DNA from: B1 sp964355075
GTDB taxonomy: Bacteria > Bacteroidota > Bacteroidia > UKL13-3
Reading direction: 5' to 3'
NCBI GenBank assembly: GCA_964355075.1
Contig: CAYHCF010000010.1
Coordinates: 32,690 to 96,689, forward strand
Length of the DNA: 64,000 bases
Program-made: the position numbers and the translations under genes
The notes under the pieces: generated by a model
What the model was told of the DNA's origin: nothing
The model's database searches: none
The model's input: only the letters and a program-made list of their open reading frames with translations
In this document: piece by piece, positions 16,362 through 25,078 of the stretch
Position numbering within the stretch: the first letter of the stretch is position 1
Layout: each line of letters begins with the position of its first letter

Positions 16362-17780
16362 ATGAAAACAATTATTGAACCTTTCCGCATTAAATCAGTT
16401 GAACCCATTAAAATGACTTCCCGCTCTCAAAGAGAACAATTTCTGGAAGATGTTCATTATAACCTGTTTGGGCTGGATAGTGAAAATGTAATTATAGATT
16501 TTTTAACTGACAGTGGAACCAGTAGTATGAGTGCAAATCAGTGGGCATCCATCATGCGTGGAGATGAATCGTATGCGGGTAGCCCCTCCTATCACAGGTT
16601 TGAGAAGGCCGTAAAATTTTTAATGCCTTTTTCAAATATTATCCCCACGCATCAGGGCAGAGCTGCCGAAAAAATTCTTTTTTCAGTAATCGGAGGGAAA
16701 GGAAAATACATTTTAAACAATACCCACTTCGACACAACCCGGGCAAATATTGAGTATACAGGTGCTGAAGCCATTGACTTAGTAATTGAAGAAGGTAAAC
16801 ACCCCGAAATAGAACATCCATTTAAAGGCAATATGGATATTAAAAAATTGGAAGCCTTTATTATTGAAAAAGGGGCAGAAAACATTCCGATGGTTATGTT
16901 AACCATCACAAATAATTCGGGAGGTGGTCAGCCGGTTTCCATGCAAAACATCCGTGATACCAAATTTATCTGCATGAAATACGATATCCCGCTCTTTATT
17001 GATGCCTGCAGATTTGCTGAAAACGCCTATTTTATCAAAATTCGGGAGAAAGGATTTGAGGATAAAAGCATCGTTGAAATTGTTCAGGAAATATTTTCCT
17101 ATGCCGACGGTTGTACCATGAGTGCAAAAAAAGATGCACTGGTTAACATTGGTGGATGGTTAGCCATGAACAATTCTGAATGGGCAAGTGCATCCCGAAA
17201 TTTACTGATTCTTACTGAAGGTTTTCCAACTTATGGAGGGTTGGCGGGCCGTGATTTAGATGCCATAGCAACCGGATTAGAGGAAGTAGTACAGGAAGAT
17301 TATTTACATTACCGGATTAGTGCAACCCAATACCTTGCTAAACATTTAATAGATGCAGGAATCCCCATTGTAAGACCAGCCGGAGGACATGCTGTTTATA
17401 TTGATGCACGGACTATGTTACCGCATATAAAACCTTTGGAATATCCAGGTCAGGCATTGGCAGTTGAATTATATCTTCAGGCTGGAATAAGAGCTTGCGA
17501 AATTGGAACGGTAATGTTTGGCTTGCAAGCAGATGGTACTGAAAAAGAGGCTGCAATGGATTTAGTAAGATTGGCGATACCAAGGAGGGTTTATACCCAA
17601 AGTCACATTGATTATGTGGTTGAATCGCTATTGGAAATAAACAGCAATAAGGCTAATCTGAAAGGTTTTCATATCTGCTGGCAACCCGCCCAGTTACGCC
17701 ATTTCAGCGCAAGATTTACGCCATTAAATCAAAAAGAAACTCAAAAAGAGCATTTTTTAAAGGCATTTCAAAGCGCTTAG
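16362..17780 (+). CDS. tnaA: Tryptophanase
   Basis: A 472-residue PLP enzyme that splits L-tryptophan into indole, pyruvate and ammonia. The chosen ATG gives MKTIIEPFRIKSVEPIKMTS, aligned with known starts; an in-frame upstream ATG at 16332 adds ten unmatched residues. The PLP lysine is Lys257 in MSAKKDALV. Two positions separate tryptophanase from tyrosine phenol-lyase, and both favour tryptophanase: Ile in CEIGTV (Arg in the lyase) and His in LRHFSARF (Phe in the lyase). No tnaC leader or tryptophan permease is adjacent. Confidence 0.92.
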   Translation: MKTIIEPFRIKSVEPIKMTSRSQREQFLEDVHYNLFGLDSENVIIDFLTDSGTSSMSANQWASIMRGDESYAGSPSYHRFEKAVKFLMPFSNIIPTHQGRAAEKILFSVIGGKGKYILNNTHFDTTRANIEYTGAEAIDLVIEEGKHPEIEHPFKGNMDIKKLEAFIIEKGAENIPMVMLTITNNSGGGQPVSMQNIRDTKFICMKYDIPLFIDACRFAENAYFIKIREKGFEDKSIVEIVQEIFSYADGCTMSAKKDALVNIGGWLAMNNSEWASASRNLLILTEGFPTYGGLAGRDLDAIATGLEEVVQEDYLHYRISATQYLAKHLIDAGIPIVRPAGGHAVYIDARTMLPHIKPLEYPGQALAVELYLQAGIRACEIGTVMFGLQADGTEKEAAMDLVRLAIPRRVYTQSHIDYVVESLLEINSNKANLKGFHICWQPAQLRHFSARFTPLNQKETQKEHFLKAFQSA

Positions 17781-17803
17781 AAACTTTTGGTTTTCAAAGA
17801 GTA

Positions 17804-18397
17804 TTATACTGTTTTTGATCGATAAGTAGTGTTGGGACCACCCGACCCTTTTGTATTCGCCTTTGTTGCCACATTTTTTGGAGCGGCCGATTTAGGAGTT
17901 GGTGCTTTTTGAGTTAATATCCTTTTTCCTTTGGATTCGTCCGGATGCGTTTCAGTAGCATTTTCACTGTTTTCAGAAACCGATTCAGCATTTTCATCAG
18001 AACTTTCTGCCCCAATGGATTCCTCCAATTTACTAAAATCAAGTACATCCTTGAGGAGATGAAACCAGTTGATTAGTTTTTTAATATCATTATCGTATAC
18101 CCTTTCACTATCTAATTGAATGGTATCGATCAAATATTTTCGAATTGCCTTTATATCTTCCTTCATAGTAGGCACTTCGGCCGAACTCTTTAGCTTTAGC
18201 AGGGCTTTGTTCAGGCGCATATCTTCATCCGCTGTAAAGATAGATATGTCTTCTAACACAGATACTTTATCCTGAAAATTAGTGGCAAATCTTCTTCCGG
18301 ATCCTATCGTTTCAACAATTAAACCATTTTTTGTTCTTCCAACAATTTTATGCAAACCACTTTGGCCCGCAATTGCAACAACATCTTTCAATTCCAT
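17804..18397 (-). CDS. DUF5606 domain protein
   Basis: A 197-residue protein. The N-terminal 120 residues match DUF5606, a family of Bacteroidota with the start ELKDVVAIAGQSGLHKIVGR, a small beta-barrel-like stretch, and YDNDIKKLINWFHLL. The C-terminal 75 residues are low-complexity, first acidic/Ser (SSDENAESVSENSENAT) and then Lys/Thr/Ala-rich, so likely disordered. No signal or membrane segment; function unknown. It is convergent with tnaA. Confidence 0.8.
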   Translation of the reverse strand: MELKDVVAIAGQSGLHKIVGRTKNGLIVETIGSGRRFATNFQDKVSVLEDISIFTADEDMRLNKALLKLKSSAEVPTMKEDIKAIRKYLIDTIQLDSERVYDNDIKKLINWFHLLKDVLDFSKLEESIGAESSDENAESVSENSENATETHPDESKGKRILTQKAPTPKSAAPKNVATKANTKGSGGPNTTYRSKTV

Positions 18398-18521
18398 ATT
18401 TTGCCCTTTTGAGGTGGCAAATGTAATAATTTTTGAAAAGAGATGACTTAAAAAATAAATTTCGCTGTTTTTGATTTGGCATTTTCACAAAATTAAACAG
18501 CTTTTTAATGGCTGAAACCTT

Positions 18522-18529
18522 TATTTTTG
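18522..18529 (+). promoter_or_regulatory. -7 box upstream of icmF
   Basis: TATTTTTG fits TAnnTTTG, 28 bases before the start codon. No good -33 box is seen. The leader would be only about 20 bases, too short for a cobalamin riboswitch. Confidence 0.35.
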
Positions 18530-18556
18530 CTTAATCTATCTTAAAATTACTTTCCA

Positions 18557-21500
18557 ATGGAAATTGAAAAAAAATATGTCCCGAAAAACAAAATTCGTGT
18601 AGTTACAGCCGCGGCTTTGTTTGATGGACACGATGCTGCCATTAATATTATGCGTAGAATTATTCAGGCAAGTGGGGCAGAAGTAATTCATTTGGGTCAT
18701 GACAGAAGTGCCGAAGAAGTTGTGGATACTGCCATACAGGAAGATGCAAACGCAATAGCTATGACCAGCTATCAGGGAGGCCATATAGAGTACTTTAAAT
18801 ACATGCATGATCTATTGGAACAAAAAGGTTGTGGACATATTAAAATTTTTGGCGGAGGGGGTGGTACTATTCTACCAGAAGAAATGGAGGAACTTCATGC
18901 ATATGGAATTGCAAGAATTTATCATCCGGATGACGGCAGAACCATGGGATTGCAGGGAATGATTAATGACATGCTTGAAAAGTGCGATTTCGCAACCGGG
19001 GCTAATCTTACAGGAGAGGTTGAGAATTTGCGATTAACGAATCATCAGATTAGCAAAGATTATAAATCAATAGCCAAACTCATTTCTGCTGCTGAAAATT
19101 TTCCTGAAGAATTTATTTCTTATCATAATCAAATTGCGAAAGACATTAATAATCAGGTATCCATACCCGTATTAGGCATTACTGGAACAGGAGGGGCTGG
19201 AAAATCCTCACTGGTTGATGAATTGGTTCGAAGATTTTTAATGGATTTTAAAAACAAAACGGTAGCAATCATTTCTGTTGATCCCAGTAAGCGCAAAACA
19301 GGTGGCGCTTTATTGGGTGACCGGATCAGAATGAACGCTATAAAAAACCCACGCGTTTATATGCGTTCATTGGCCACACGTCAAAGCAATCTGGCGCTTT
19401 CCCGGTATGTGAAAGAGGCAGTTGATATCGTAAAGGCGGCTGGCTTCGATTTGATTATTCTTGAAACATCCGGAATTGGTCAGAGTGATACAGAAATTAT
19501 TGAACACAGTAATATCAGTTTGTATGTAATGACTCCCGAATACGGAGCGGCAACGCAACTTGAAAAAATTGATATGCTGGATTTTGCAGATATTATTGCC
19601 ATTAATAAATTTGATAAAAAAGGGTCTTTGGATGCCTTGCGTGACGTAAAAAAACAATACCAGCGAAATCATAATTTATTCGACAGGGACCTTTCAATAA
19701 TGCCGGTTTATGGTACCATTGCTTCCCAATTTAATGACCCTGGAATGAACCGCCTTTACAAGGCCATAATAGAAAAAATTGTTGAGAAGACGGGAGTAGA
19801 ATTAAAATCAAGCTTCCTGATGAGTGAAGAGATGAGTGAGAAAATATACATCATTCCTCCTTCGCGGATACGTTACCTTTCGGAAATAGCCGAAAACAAC
19901 CGGGACTATGATAAATGGGTAGAGAAACAAGGAGAGATTGCCGATAAATTATATAGCATTAAAACAACGGTTGAAACCTTAAAGACCGATAAGAATATTC
20001 ATCATTTTGAAAACAAAGAAGCTCTGATTGCTTCCTTAGAATTGGCATACAAAGAAATAGAATTGAACCTTGACCCCCGGAACAAAATCATCATTGATCG
20101 TTGGGAAGAGAAGAAAAACAATTATAAAAACGAATTCTATATCTATAAAGTTCGTAATAAAGAAATCAAAATTAAAACACATACTGAATCTTTATCGCAT
20201 ACACAAATACCCAAGATCGCTGTCCCTAAATTTAAAGCCTGGGGGGATGTATTACGTTGGAGTTTACAGGAAAACTTCCCGGGAGAGTTCCCTTATACAG
20301 CCGGAATTTATCCTTTTAAAAGAGAGGGTGAGGACCCCACCAGAATGTTTGCAGGAGAAGGTGGACCCGAACGCACGAATAAACGATTTCACTATGTAAG
20401 TCTGGGTATGCCGGCAGCACGTTTAAGTACCGCTTTTGATTCCGTAACCTTATATGGAAATGACCCCGATCACAGGCCGGATATTTATGGCAAAATTGGA
20501 AATTCCGGCGTAAGTGTCTGGAGTTTAGATGCTGCAAAAAAGCTGTATTCCGGTTTCAATCTGGTTGATCCGAAGACATCCGTTTCGATGACCATTAACG
20601 GTCCCGCCGCCATCATTTGTGCATTTTTTATGAATGCCGCCATTGATCAACAATGCGAACACTATATTAAGAAAAATGGATTGCTCGATGAAGTAAATAA
20701 GAAAATTGATGCAATTTTTAAATCAAAAAATTTATCAAGACCCATTTATAATGAAGCGCTTCCCGAAGGCAATGACGGCTTAGGATTGCTGCTATTAGGT
20801 GTTACAGGAGATATGGTTTTACCGCCTGAGATATACGCCCAAATAAAAGCTAATACCCTCACGCAAGTCAGAGGAACCGTACAGGCAGATATACTTAAGG
20901 AGGATCAGGCTCAAAACACCTGTATTTTCTCAACCGAATTCAGCCTGCGGGTAATGGGTGATGTTCAGCAATATTTCTCTGACAATGCGGTACGCAATTT
21001 CTATTCTGTATCCATTAGTGGATACCATATAGCAGAAGCCGGTGCTAATCCAATCACTCAATTGGCATTGACCCTGTCAAACGGTTTTACCTTTGTGGAA
21101 TACTACCTGAGCAGAGGCATGAATATTGACGATTTTGCTCCAAATTTATCCTTCTTTTTCAGCAACGGAATTGACCCTGAATATTCGGTTATTGGCAGAG
21201 TAAGCAGAAGGATATGGGCCAAAGCCATGAAACTGAAATACAATGCAAATGAACGTAGTCAGATGTTGAAGTATCACATCCAAACCAGTGGGAGAAGTTT
21301 GCATGCTCAGGAAATTGATTTTAATGACATAAGAACCACCTTGCAGGCATTGTATGCCATCTATGATAATTGCAATTCGTTACATACCAATGCCTATGAT
21401 GAAGCCATCACTACGCCCACAGAGGAATCGGTAAGACGTGCGATGGCCATTCAACTGATTATTAACCGGGAGTTGGGATTAACAAAAAATGAAAACCCTT

Positions 21501-21970
21501 TACAAGGATCATTTATTATTGAAGAGTTAACGGATTTGGTGGAAAAAGCCGTTTTGAGTGAATTTGACAAAATTAATGAGCGCGGTGGTGTATTGGGAGC
21601 GATGGAAACCATGTATCAACGAAACAAAATACAGGAAGAAAGTATATTTTACGAAATGCAAAAACATTCCGGGGAGTTCCCAATCATTGGGGTAAATACA
21701 TTTCTTAGTTCAAAAGGGTCCCCAACGGTTTTACCTAGGGAAATAATCCGTTCAACTACCGAAGAAAAGGAGTTTCAAATCAGTATGTTGAACCAACTCA
21801 AAAAAGCCAATGAGGAGAAAGGAAAAGAAATGTTAAGCAGATTGCAGCAGGTTGCCATACACAACCAGAATGTTTTTGGTGAGTTAATGGAAACCGTTAA
21901 GTATTGCTCTTTAGGCCAAATCACCAATGCCTTATTCGAAGTTGGTGGTCAGTATAGAAGGAGTATGTAA
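18557..21970 (+). CDS. icmF: Fused acyl-CoA mutase IcmF (B12-binding + G-protein chaperone + mutase)
   Basis: A 1137-residue adenosylcobalamin enzyme with the IcmF domain order. The B12-binding domain (about 10-150) has the lower-ligand motif LFDGHDAAINIMRR, with His25 as cobalt ligand. A MeaB-like GTPase domain follows (Walker A GITGTGGAGKSS near 210, NKFDKKGS), and then the mutase barrel (about 570-1137). Gln786 (QAQNTCIF) sits where methylmalonyl-CoA mutase has the carboxylate-binding Arg, so isobutyryl-, isovaleryl- or similar CoA rearrangement is more likely than methylmalonyl-CoA. Its stop overlaps the next start (TAATG). Confidence 0.9.
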   Translation: MEIEKKYVPKNKIRVVTAAALFDGHDAAINIMRRIIQASGAEVIHLGHDRSAEEVVDTAIQEDANAIAMTSYQGGHIEYFKYMHDLLEQKGCGHIKIFGGGGGTILPEEMEELHAYGIARIYHPDDGRTMGLQGMINDMLEKCDFATGANLTGEVENLRLTNHQISKDYKSIAKLISAAENFPEEFISYHNQIAKDINNQVSIPVLGITGTGGAGKSSLVDELVRRFLMDFKNKTVAIISVDPSKRKTGGALLGDRIRMNAIKNPRVYMRSLATRQSNLALSRYVKEAVDIVKAAGFDLIILETSGIGQSDTEIIEHSNISLYVMTPEYGAATQLEKIDMLDFADIIAINKFDKKGSLDALRDVKKQYQRNHNLFDRDLSIMPVYGTIASQFNDPGMNRLYKAIIEKIVEKTGVELKSSFLMSEEMSEKIYIIPPSRIRYLSEIAENNRDYDKWVEKQGEIADKLYSIKTTVETLKTDKNIHHFENKEALIASLELAYKEIELNLDPRNKIIIDRWEEKKNNYKNEFYIYKVRNKEIKIKTHTESLSHTQIPKIAVPKFKAWGDVLRWSLQENFPGEFPYTAGIYPFKREGEDPTRMFAGEGGPERTNKRFHYVSLGMPAARLSTAFDSVTLYGNDPDHRPDIYGKIGNSGVSVWSLDAAKKLYSGFNLVDPKTSVSMTINGPAAIICAFFMNAAIDQQCEHYIKKNGLLDEVNKKIDAIFKSKNLSRPIYNEALPEGNDGLGLLLLGVTGDMVLPPEIYAQIKANTLTQVRGTVQADILKEDQAQNTCIFSTEFSLRVMGDVQQYFSDNAVRNFYSVSISGYHIAEAGANPITQLALTLSNGFTFVEYYLSRGMNIDDFAPNLSFFFSNGIDPEYSVIGRVSRRIWAKAMKLKYNANERSQMLKYHIQTSGRSLHAQEIDFNDIRTTLQALYAIYDNCNSLHTNAYDEAITTPTEESVRRAMAIQLIINRELGLTKNENPLQGSFIIEELTDLVEKAVLSEFDKINERGGVLGAMETMYQRNKIQEESIFYEMQKHSGEFPIIGVNTFLSSKGSPTVLPREIIRSTTEEKEFQISMLNQLKKANEEKGKEMLSRLQQVAIHNQNVFGELMETVKYCSLGQITNALFEVGGQYRRSM

Positions 21971-22287
21971 TGGAAATAGCAATCTCAATAAATAAAATTC
22001 CGATAAGGATAACAAAAGAAAGATGGCAGCATATAACATTAGGACATCCTGAGATTGCAGGATTCTATTATGATATATTGGATACAATTGAAACTCCAGA
22101 TTCTATTTATGAAGGTAAATTTGGAGAAATAATAGCTACAAAACATTTTATGAAATTAAATAATAAATTTGTTGTCGTAATCTATAAAGAAATATCTGAA
22201 CAGGATGGATTTGTTATTACAGCCTATTTATCAAATAAATTACAAGAATTCATTAAAAGAAAAAAAATATGGAACTCGCAGAAATAA
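21970..22287 (+). CDS. Small BECR/PBECR-type nuclease-like protein (possible toxin)
   Basis: A 105-residue protein starting within the icmF stop codon (TAATG). I read the pattern RITKERWQHITLGHPE, then ETPDSIYEGKFGE, then a strand pair with KFVVVIYKE and DGFVITAYLS. This resembles the barnase/EndoU/colicin/RelE-like (PBECR and DUF4258-like) small nuclease fold, where the conserved Arg, His and Lys would be catalytic. It overlaps the DUF2283 gene by 19 bases. A toxin role is inferred from size, fold pattern and pairing only. Confidence 0.5.
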   Translation: MEIAISINKIPIRITKERWQHITLGHPEIAGFYYDILDTIETPDSIYEGKFGEIIATKHFMKLNNKFVVVIYKEISEQDGFVITAYLSNKLQEFIKRKKIWNSQK

Positions 22288-22502
22288 AAGAAATTAGTTA
22301 TCTATTGCCTTACTTCATAAAGCATAAAAATCTTTGGTCGGATTACGATGCAGAAGCTGATACCCTATATATACATTTTAAAAAACCAAATCACGCTGAC
22401 AACTCTGAAATGACAGATGATAGTGTGATTATTCGATATGAAAAAAATGAGGTGATTGGTTTAACCATATTAAATGCGAGTAAGAGAGGAATGGATGTAT
22501 AA
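22269..22502 (+). CDS. DUF2283 protein (possible antitoxin)
   Basis: A 77-residue protein. The middle carries the DUF2283 signature: DYDAEADTLYIHFKK, then a Ser/Asp-rich turn (SEMTDDSVIIRYEK) and the closing EVIGLTILNASKRG. Small, acidic, soluble. Members of this family often lie directly beside DUF4258-like small proteins, in the same arrangement as here. The 19-base overlap with the upstream gene means strict translational coupling. Antitoxin function is inference. Confidence 0.75.
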   Translation: MELAEIKEISYLLPYFIKHKNLWSDYDAEADTLYIHFKKPNHADNSEMTDDSVIIRYEKNEVIGLTILNASKRGMDV

Positions 22503-22512
22503 TGGAAATTAA

Positions 22513-22545
22513 TTTGGAGATATTGGAAAAATAATTATAGATTCG
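22513..22545 (+). promoter_or_regulatory. Possible promoter of the Met/Cys-rich membrane protein
   Basis: TTTG (22513-22516), 21 bases, TAGATTCG (22538-22545; one mismatch to TAnnTTTG), 20 bases before the start at 22566. Confidence 0.35.
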
Positions 22546-22565
22546 TTACCCTAAACAAAAAAACT

Positions 22566-22940
22566 ATGATGTACTTATCAATTTGCGGCACATTGCTTAC
22601 GCTTATAGCTGCAATGTATTTTTTGGCCAAAGTTAACAGAGAAAACCTTGGCTCCTTTATTAAGTGGATTACTTATGCAGTAATCACCATTGCTTTGTTA
22701 ATTCTAATTTGTCAACTTACCCGTGGTATCGGCAAAATGACCTGTAGTAAAGAAAAATGCAAAACAGAATGTAAAATGGATGGCATGGGTGGACCTAACA
22801 AGATGATGATGCAGGGAATGCGCTGTGAAAGGGAAGAAATGGAATGTTGTGAGGAAATGGAACAGTGTATGGAAAACCATAAATGTAAGGGAGATAAAAA
22901 ATGTGAAGGGGAAATGAAAGACAGTACCGCTAAGGAGTAG
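22566..22940 (+). CDS. Small membrane protein with Met/Cys-rich tail
   Basis: A 124-residue protein I do not recognise. Two membrane helices (about 4-21 and 33-53) are followed by a 67-residue tail with 9 Cys and 11 Met, rich also in Lys and Glu; examples are CSKEKCKTEC, MMMQGMRC and MECCEEMEQC. Such a density of soft ligands suggests binding of Cu(I), Zn or a similar metal, or a redox-sensitive tail. It ends before a long hairpin. Which side of the membrane the tail is on is not clear. Confidence 0.6.
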   Translation: MMYLSICGTLLTLIAAMYFLAKVNRENLGSFIKWITYAVITIALLILICQLTRGIGKMTCSKEKCKTECKMDGMGGPNKMMMQGMRCEREEMECCEEMEQCMENHKCKGDKKCEGEMKDSTAKE

Positions 22941-23019
22941 GTCAGTAATCGGTATTTGGTAATCAGTAATAAGTATATTTTAATGAATGAATGATTACCT
23001 GTTCAATTAGTTTTATAAG

Positions 23020-23077
23020 ATAAGCATGATTTAAGAAAGCTCCAAGGCTCTTACTTCATGCTTATTTGTTTTTTATC
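23020..23077 (+). terminator. Terminator hairpin between convergent genes
   Basis: ATAAGCATGA (23020-23029) pairs with TCATGCTTAT (23056-23065), with a shorter imperfect helix inside, and is followed by a T-rich stretch (TTGTTTTTTATC). The right arm contains the stop codon of the convergent hydrolase gene. The bases 22941-22985 in front are low-complexity (GGTAATCAGTAATAAG-like). Confidence 0.55.
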
Positions 23078-24903
23078 TGTAGCATGGTTATCGAAGATCC
23101 CCGGTAAATTCGATGCGTGGCTTTAATAAAATCCTTTTCATCTGCCTCAAAAATATTCATAAACTGCTGTGGGTTGCGGTCAACCAAAGGAAACCAGGTA
23201 CTTTGAATTTGAATCATCAGACGGTGACCCATTCTGATGGTATGGTTAATGTCATTTATTTCAAAATTTACATCCGTCATCTGATTCGGAATAAAGGGTT
23301 CGGGTTTTTCAAAATTATTTCTGAATTTTCCCCGCATTATTTCCCCCCTGATCAACATTTGATATCCTCCTAATGAAACAATTTTACCATTGATGGTGTC
23401 ATTGGGTTCTTTATCAGGGTAAACATCAATAATCTTTACAACCCAATCGGCATCGGTGCTGCTGGTTGAAACTTTTAAATGCACTTTAACCGGACCGGCA
23501 AAAGTTAAATTCTCATTGGCGATATCCGTTTGATAAACCAGAACATCCGGTCTTCTGGCTGCTTGACGTTGGTCGGCAACCATATATTCTCTTGTCATTC
23601 CCAATTCACAATTTACCATATATGGAACAGGTTTTTCAGGATCACTCAAAAATTCATCGTTAGTATTATTGGCCGGAATATTTGTACTTAACATACTATT
23701 TTCATTCAGAAAATACCTTGTTTCAATACAATTTGCAGGAGGCCATTTATCGTAGGTATGCCATTCATTTGAGCCTGTTTCAAACATATAGGCCTCTGGT
23801 TGATTCCTCACCCCCATCCCTTTCAAATAATAATTAAAAAAGGGAAATTCAATGCTATCTCTATAAAAGTTAGCTGTTTTTTGTTTGAAGCTCATGTCAC
23901 CAAGATATTCACCCGTGCCCCTGCTCCAACCACCATGTACCCATGGACCCATTACTAATGTACTGGTAGTATGCGGACTTTGTTTTTCAATTGTTTTATA
24001 GGTTTGTAATGCTCCATATAAATTCTCTGCATCAAACCAGCCACCTACAGTTAATACAGCAGGTTTGATATTCTTTAAATGAGGACGTAAATTCCGAACC
24101 TGCCAAAAAGAATCATAGGTTTCATGTTGTGTCATCTGCTCCCAGAAAGCAATATTGTGCTTGTAGTATTTATTTACATTTTTTAAACCACCCAATTCAA
24201 GGAAAAATTTATATCCATCGGTTGTTTGATAATCAATGCCCTTCCAGGAACCTAAGCCCGGTGCCTGACGAGGTTGACCGAAACCATAAAAGAAACCAAA
24301 AAAATGCGGAACATAAACAGCACCGTTGTGATGAAAATCATCTCCGGTAAACCAATCGCAAATAGGTGCCTGAGGCGATGAAGCCTTTAGGGCGGGATGT
24401 GCATTAATCATTCCCGCAGCAGTATAAAATCCGGGATAGGAAATGCCCCACTGACCCACCTTTCCATTATTATTTTTAATGTTCTTTAACAGCCATTCAA
24501 TGCAATCATAAGTGTCGGTGCTTTCATCAATATCTAATTTATTTTTATTAATTGCATTGTGTGGAGTCATATTCACAAACGTTCCTTCCGACATTGACTT
24601 TCCACGTACGTCCTGTAAAACAAAAATATATCCATCTCTGGCAAACTGATCAGAAGGCCTTAATTTTTCAGGGAAGTTTTCTGTACCATATGGGGCAACT
24701 GAATAGGGTGTTCGGTTCAACAATATTGGATACCTGATGGAAGAGTCTTTTGGCGAATAAATAGCGGTAAAAAGTTTGACTCCGTCGTGCATGGGTATAT
24801 AAACTTCCCTTTTTACATAGTTGGCTTTTACATCAAAATTCTGGGCATAAATTTTACAATATGTGCATACGATCAGGATAACAAAAATTTTAACTGCTTT
24901 CAT
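23062..24903 (-). CDS. CocE/NonD family hydrolase (S15-type), exported
   Basis: A 613-residue exported alpha/beta hydrolase. I start at 24903, which gives the signal peptide MKAVKIFVILIVCTYCKIYAQ; an upstream in-frame ATG at 25002 adds 33 residues that do not fit. The catalytic triad is readable: Ser in WGISYPGFY, Asp in GGWFDAENLYG and His in MGPWVHGGWS. The C-terminal third is the jelly-roll domain of the family. This branch includes cocaine esterase, alpha-amino-acid ester hydrolases and glutaryl-7-ACA acylases; the natural substrate is open. It stands alone. Confidence 0.88.
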   Translation of the reverse strand: MKAVKIFVILIVCTYCKIYAQNFDVKANYVKREVYIPMHDGVKLFTAIYSPKDSSIRYPILLNRTPYSVAPYGTENFPEKLRPSDQFARDGYIFVLQDVRGKSMSEGTFVNMTPHNAINKNKLDIDESTDTYDCIEWLLKNIKNNNGKVGQWGISYPGFYTAAGMINAHPALKASSPQAPICDWFTGDDFHHNGAVYVPHFFGFFYGFGQPRQAPGLGSWKGIDYQTTDGYKFFLELGGLKNVNKYYKHNIAFWEQMTQHETYDSFWQVRNLRPHLKNIKPAVLTVGGWFDAENLYGALQTYKTIEKQSPHTTSTLVMGPWVHGGWSRGTGEYLGDMSFKQKTANFYRDSIEFPFFNYYLKGMGVRNQPEAYMFETGSNEWHTYDKWPPANCIETRYFLNENSMLSTNIPANNTNDEFLSDPEKPVPYMVNCELGMTREYMVADQRQAARRPDVLVYQTDIANENLTFAGPVKVHLKVSTSSTDADWVVKIIDVYPDKEPNDTINGKIVSLGGYQMLIRGEIMRGKFRNNFEKPEPFIPNQMTDVNFEINDINHTIRMGHRLMIQIQSTWFPLVDRNPQQFMNIFEADEKDFIKATHRIYRGSSITMLQIKNK

Positions 24904-25018
24904 TGTGTAATGTTTTAACCAAATGTACTCATTCAGTATCAAAATATTATTAAATTTACAACAATTGATCAAATTCCATTTTGAACCAATGAAGAATTGC
25001 ACCCATTAAAATGCTTAC

Positions 25019-25057
25019 AAAAGAAAAAGGCCATCAGATAAAACTAACAGCCTCTTT
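25019..25057 (-). terminator. Intrinsic terminator of the atp operon
   Basis: A stem of 14 pairs with several G-U pairs (25024-25037 with 25044-25057), loop of 6, and a T-rich run on the reverse strand, 22 bases after the atpG stop. It closes the leftward operon. Confidence 0.7.
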
Positions 25058-25078
25058 CTTTAAAAAAAAAATACTATT

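Noticed and set aside
18530..18556. Cobalamin riboswitch before icmF
   Set aside because: Leader too short and no B12-box visible.
23062..24903. Specific call as cocaine esterase or alpha-amino-acid ester hydrolase
   Set aside because: Triad is shared by the whole CocE/NonD family; substrate cannot be separated.
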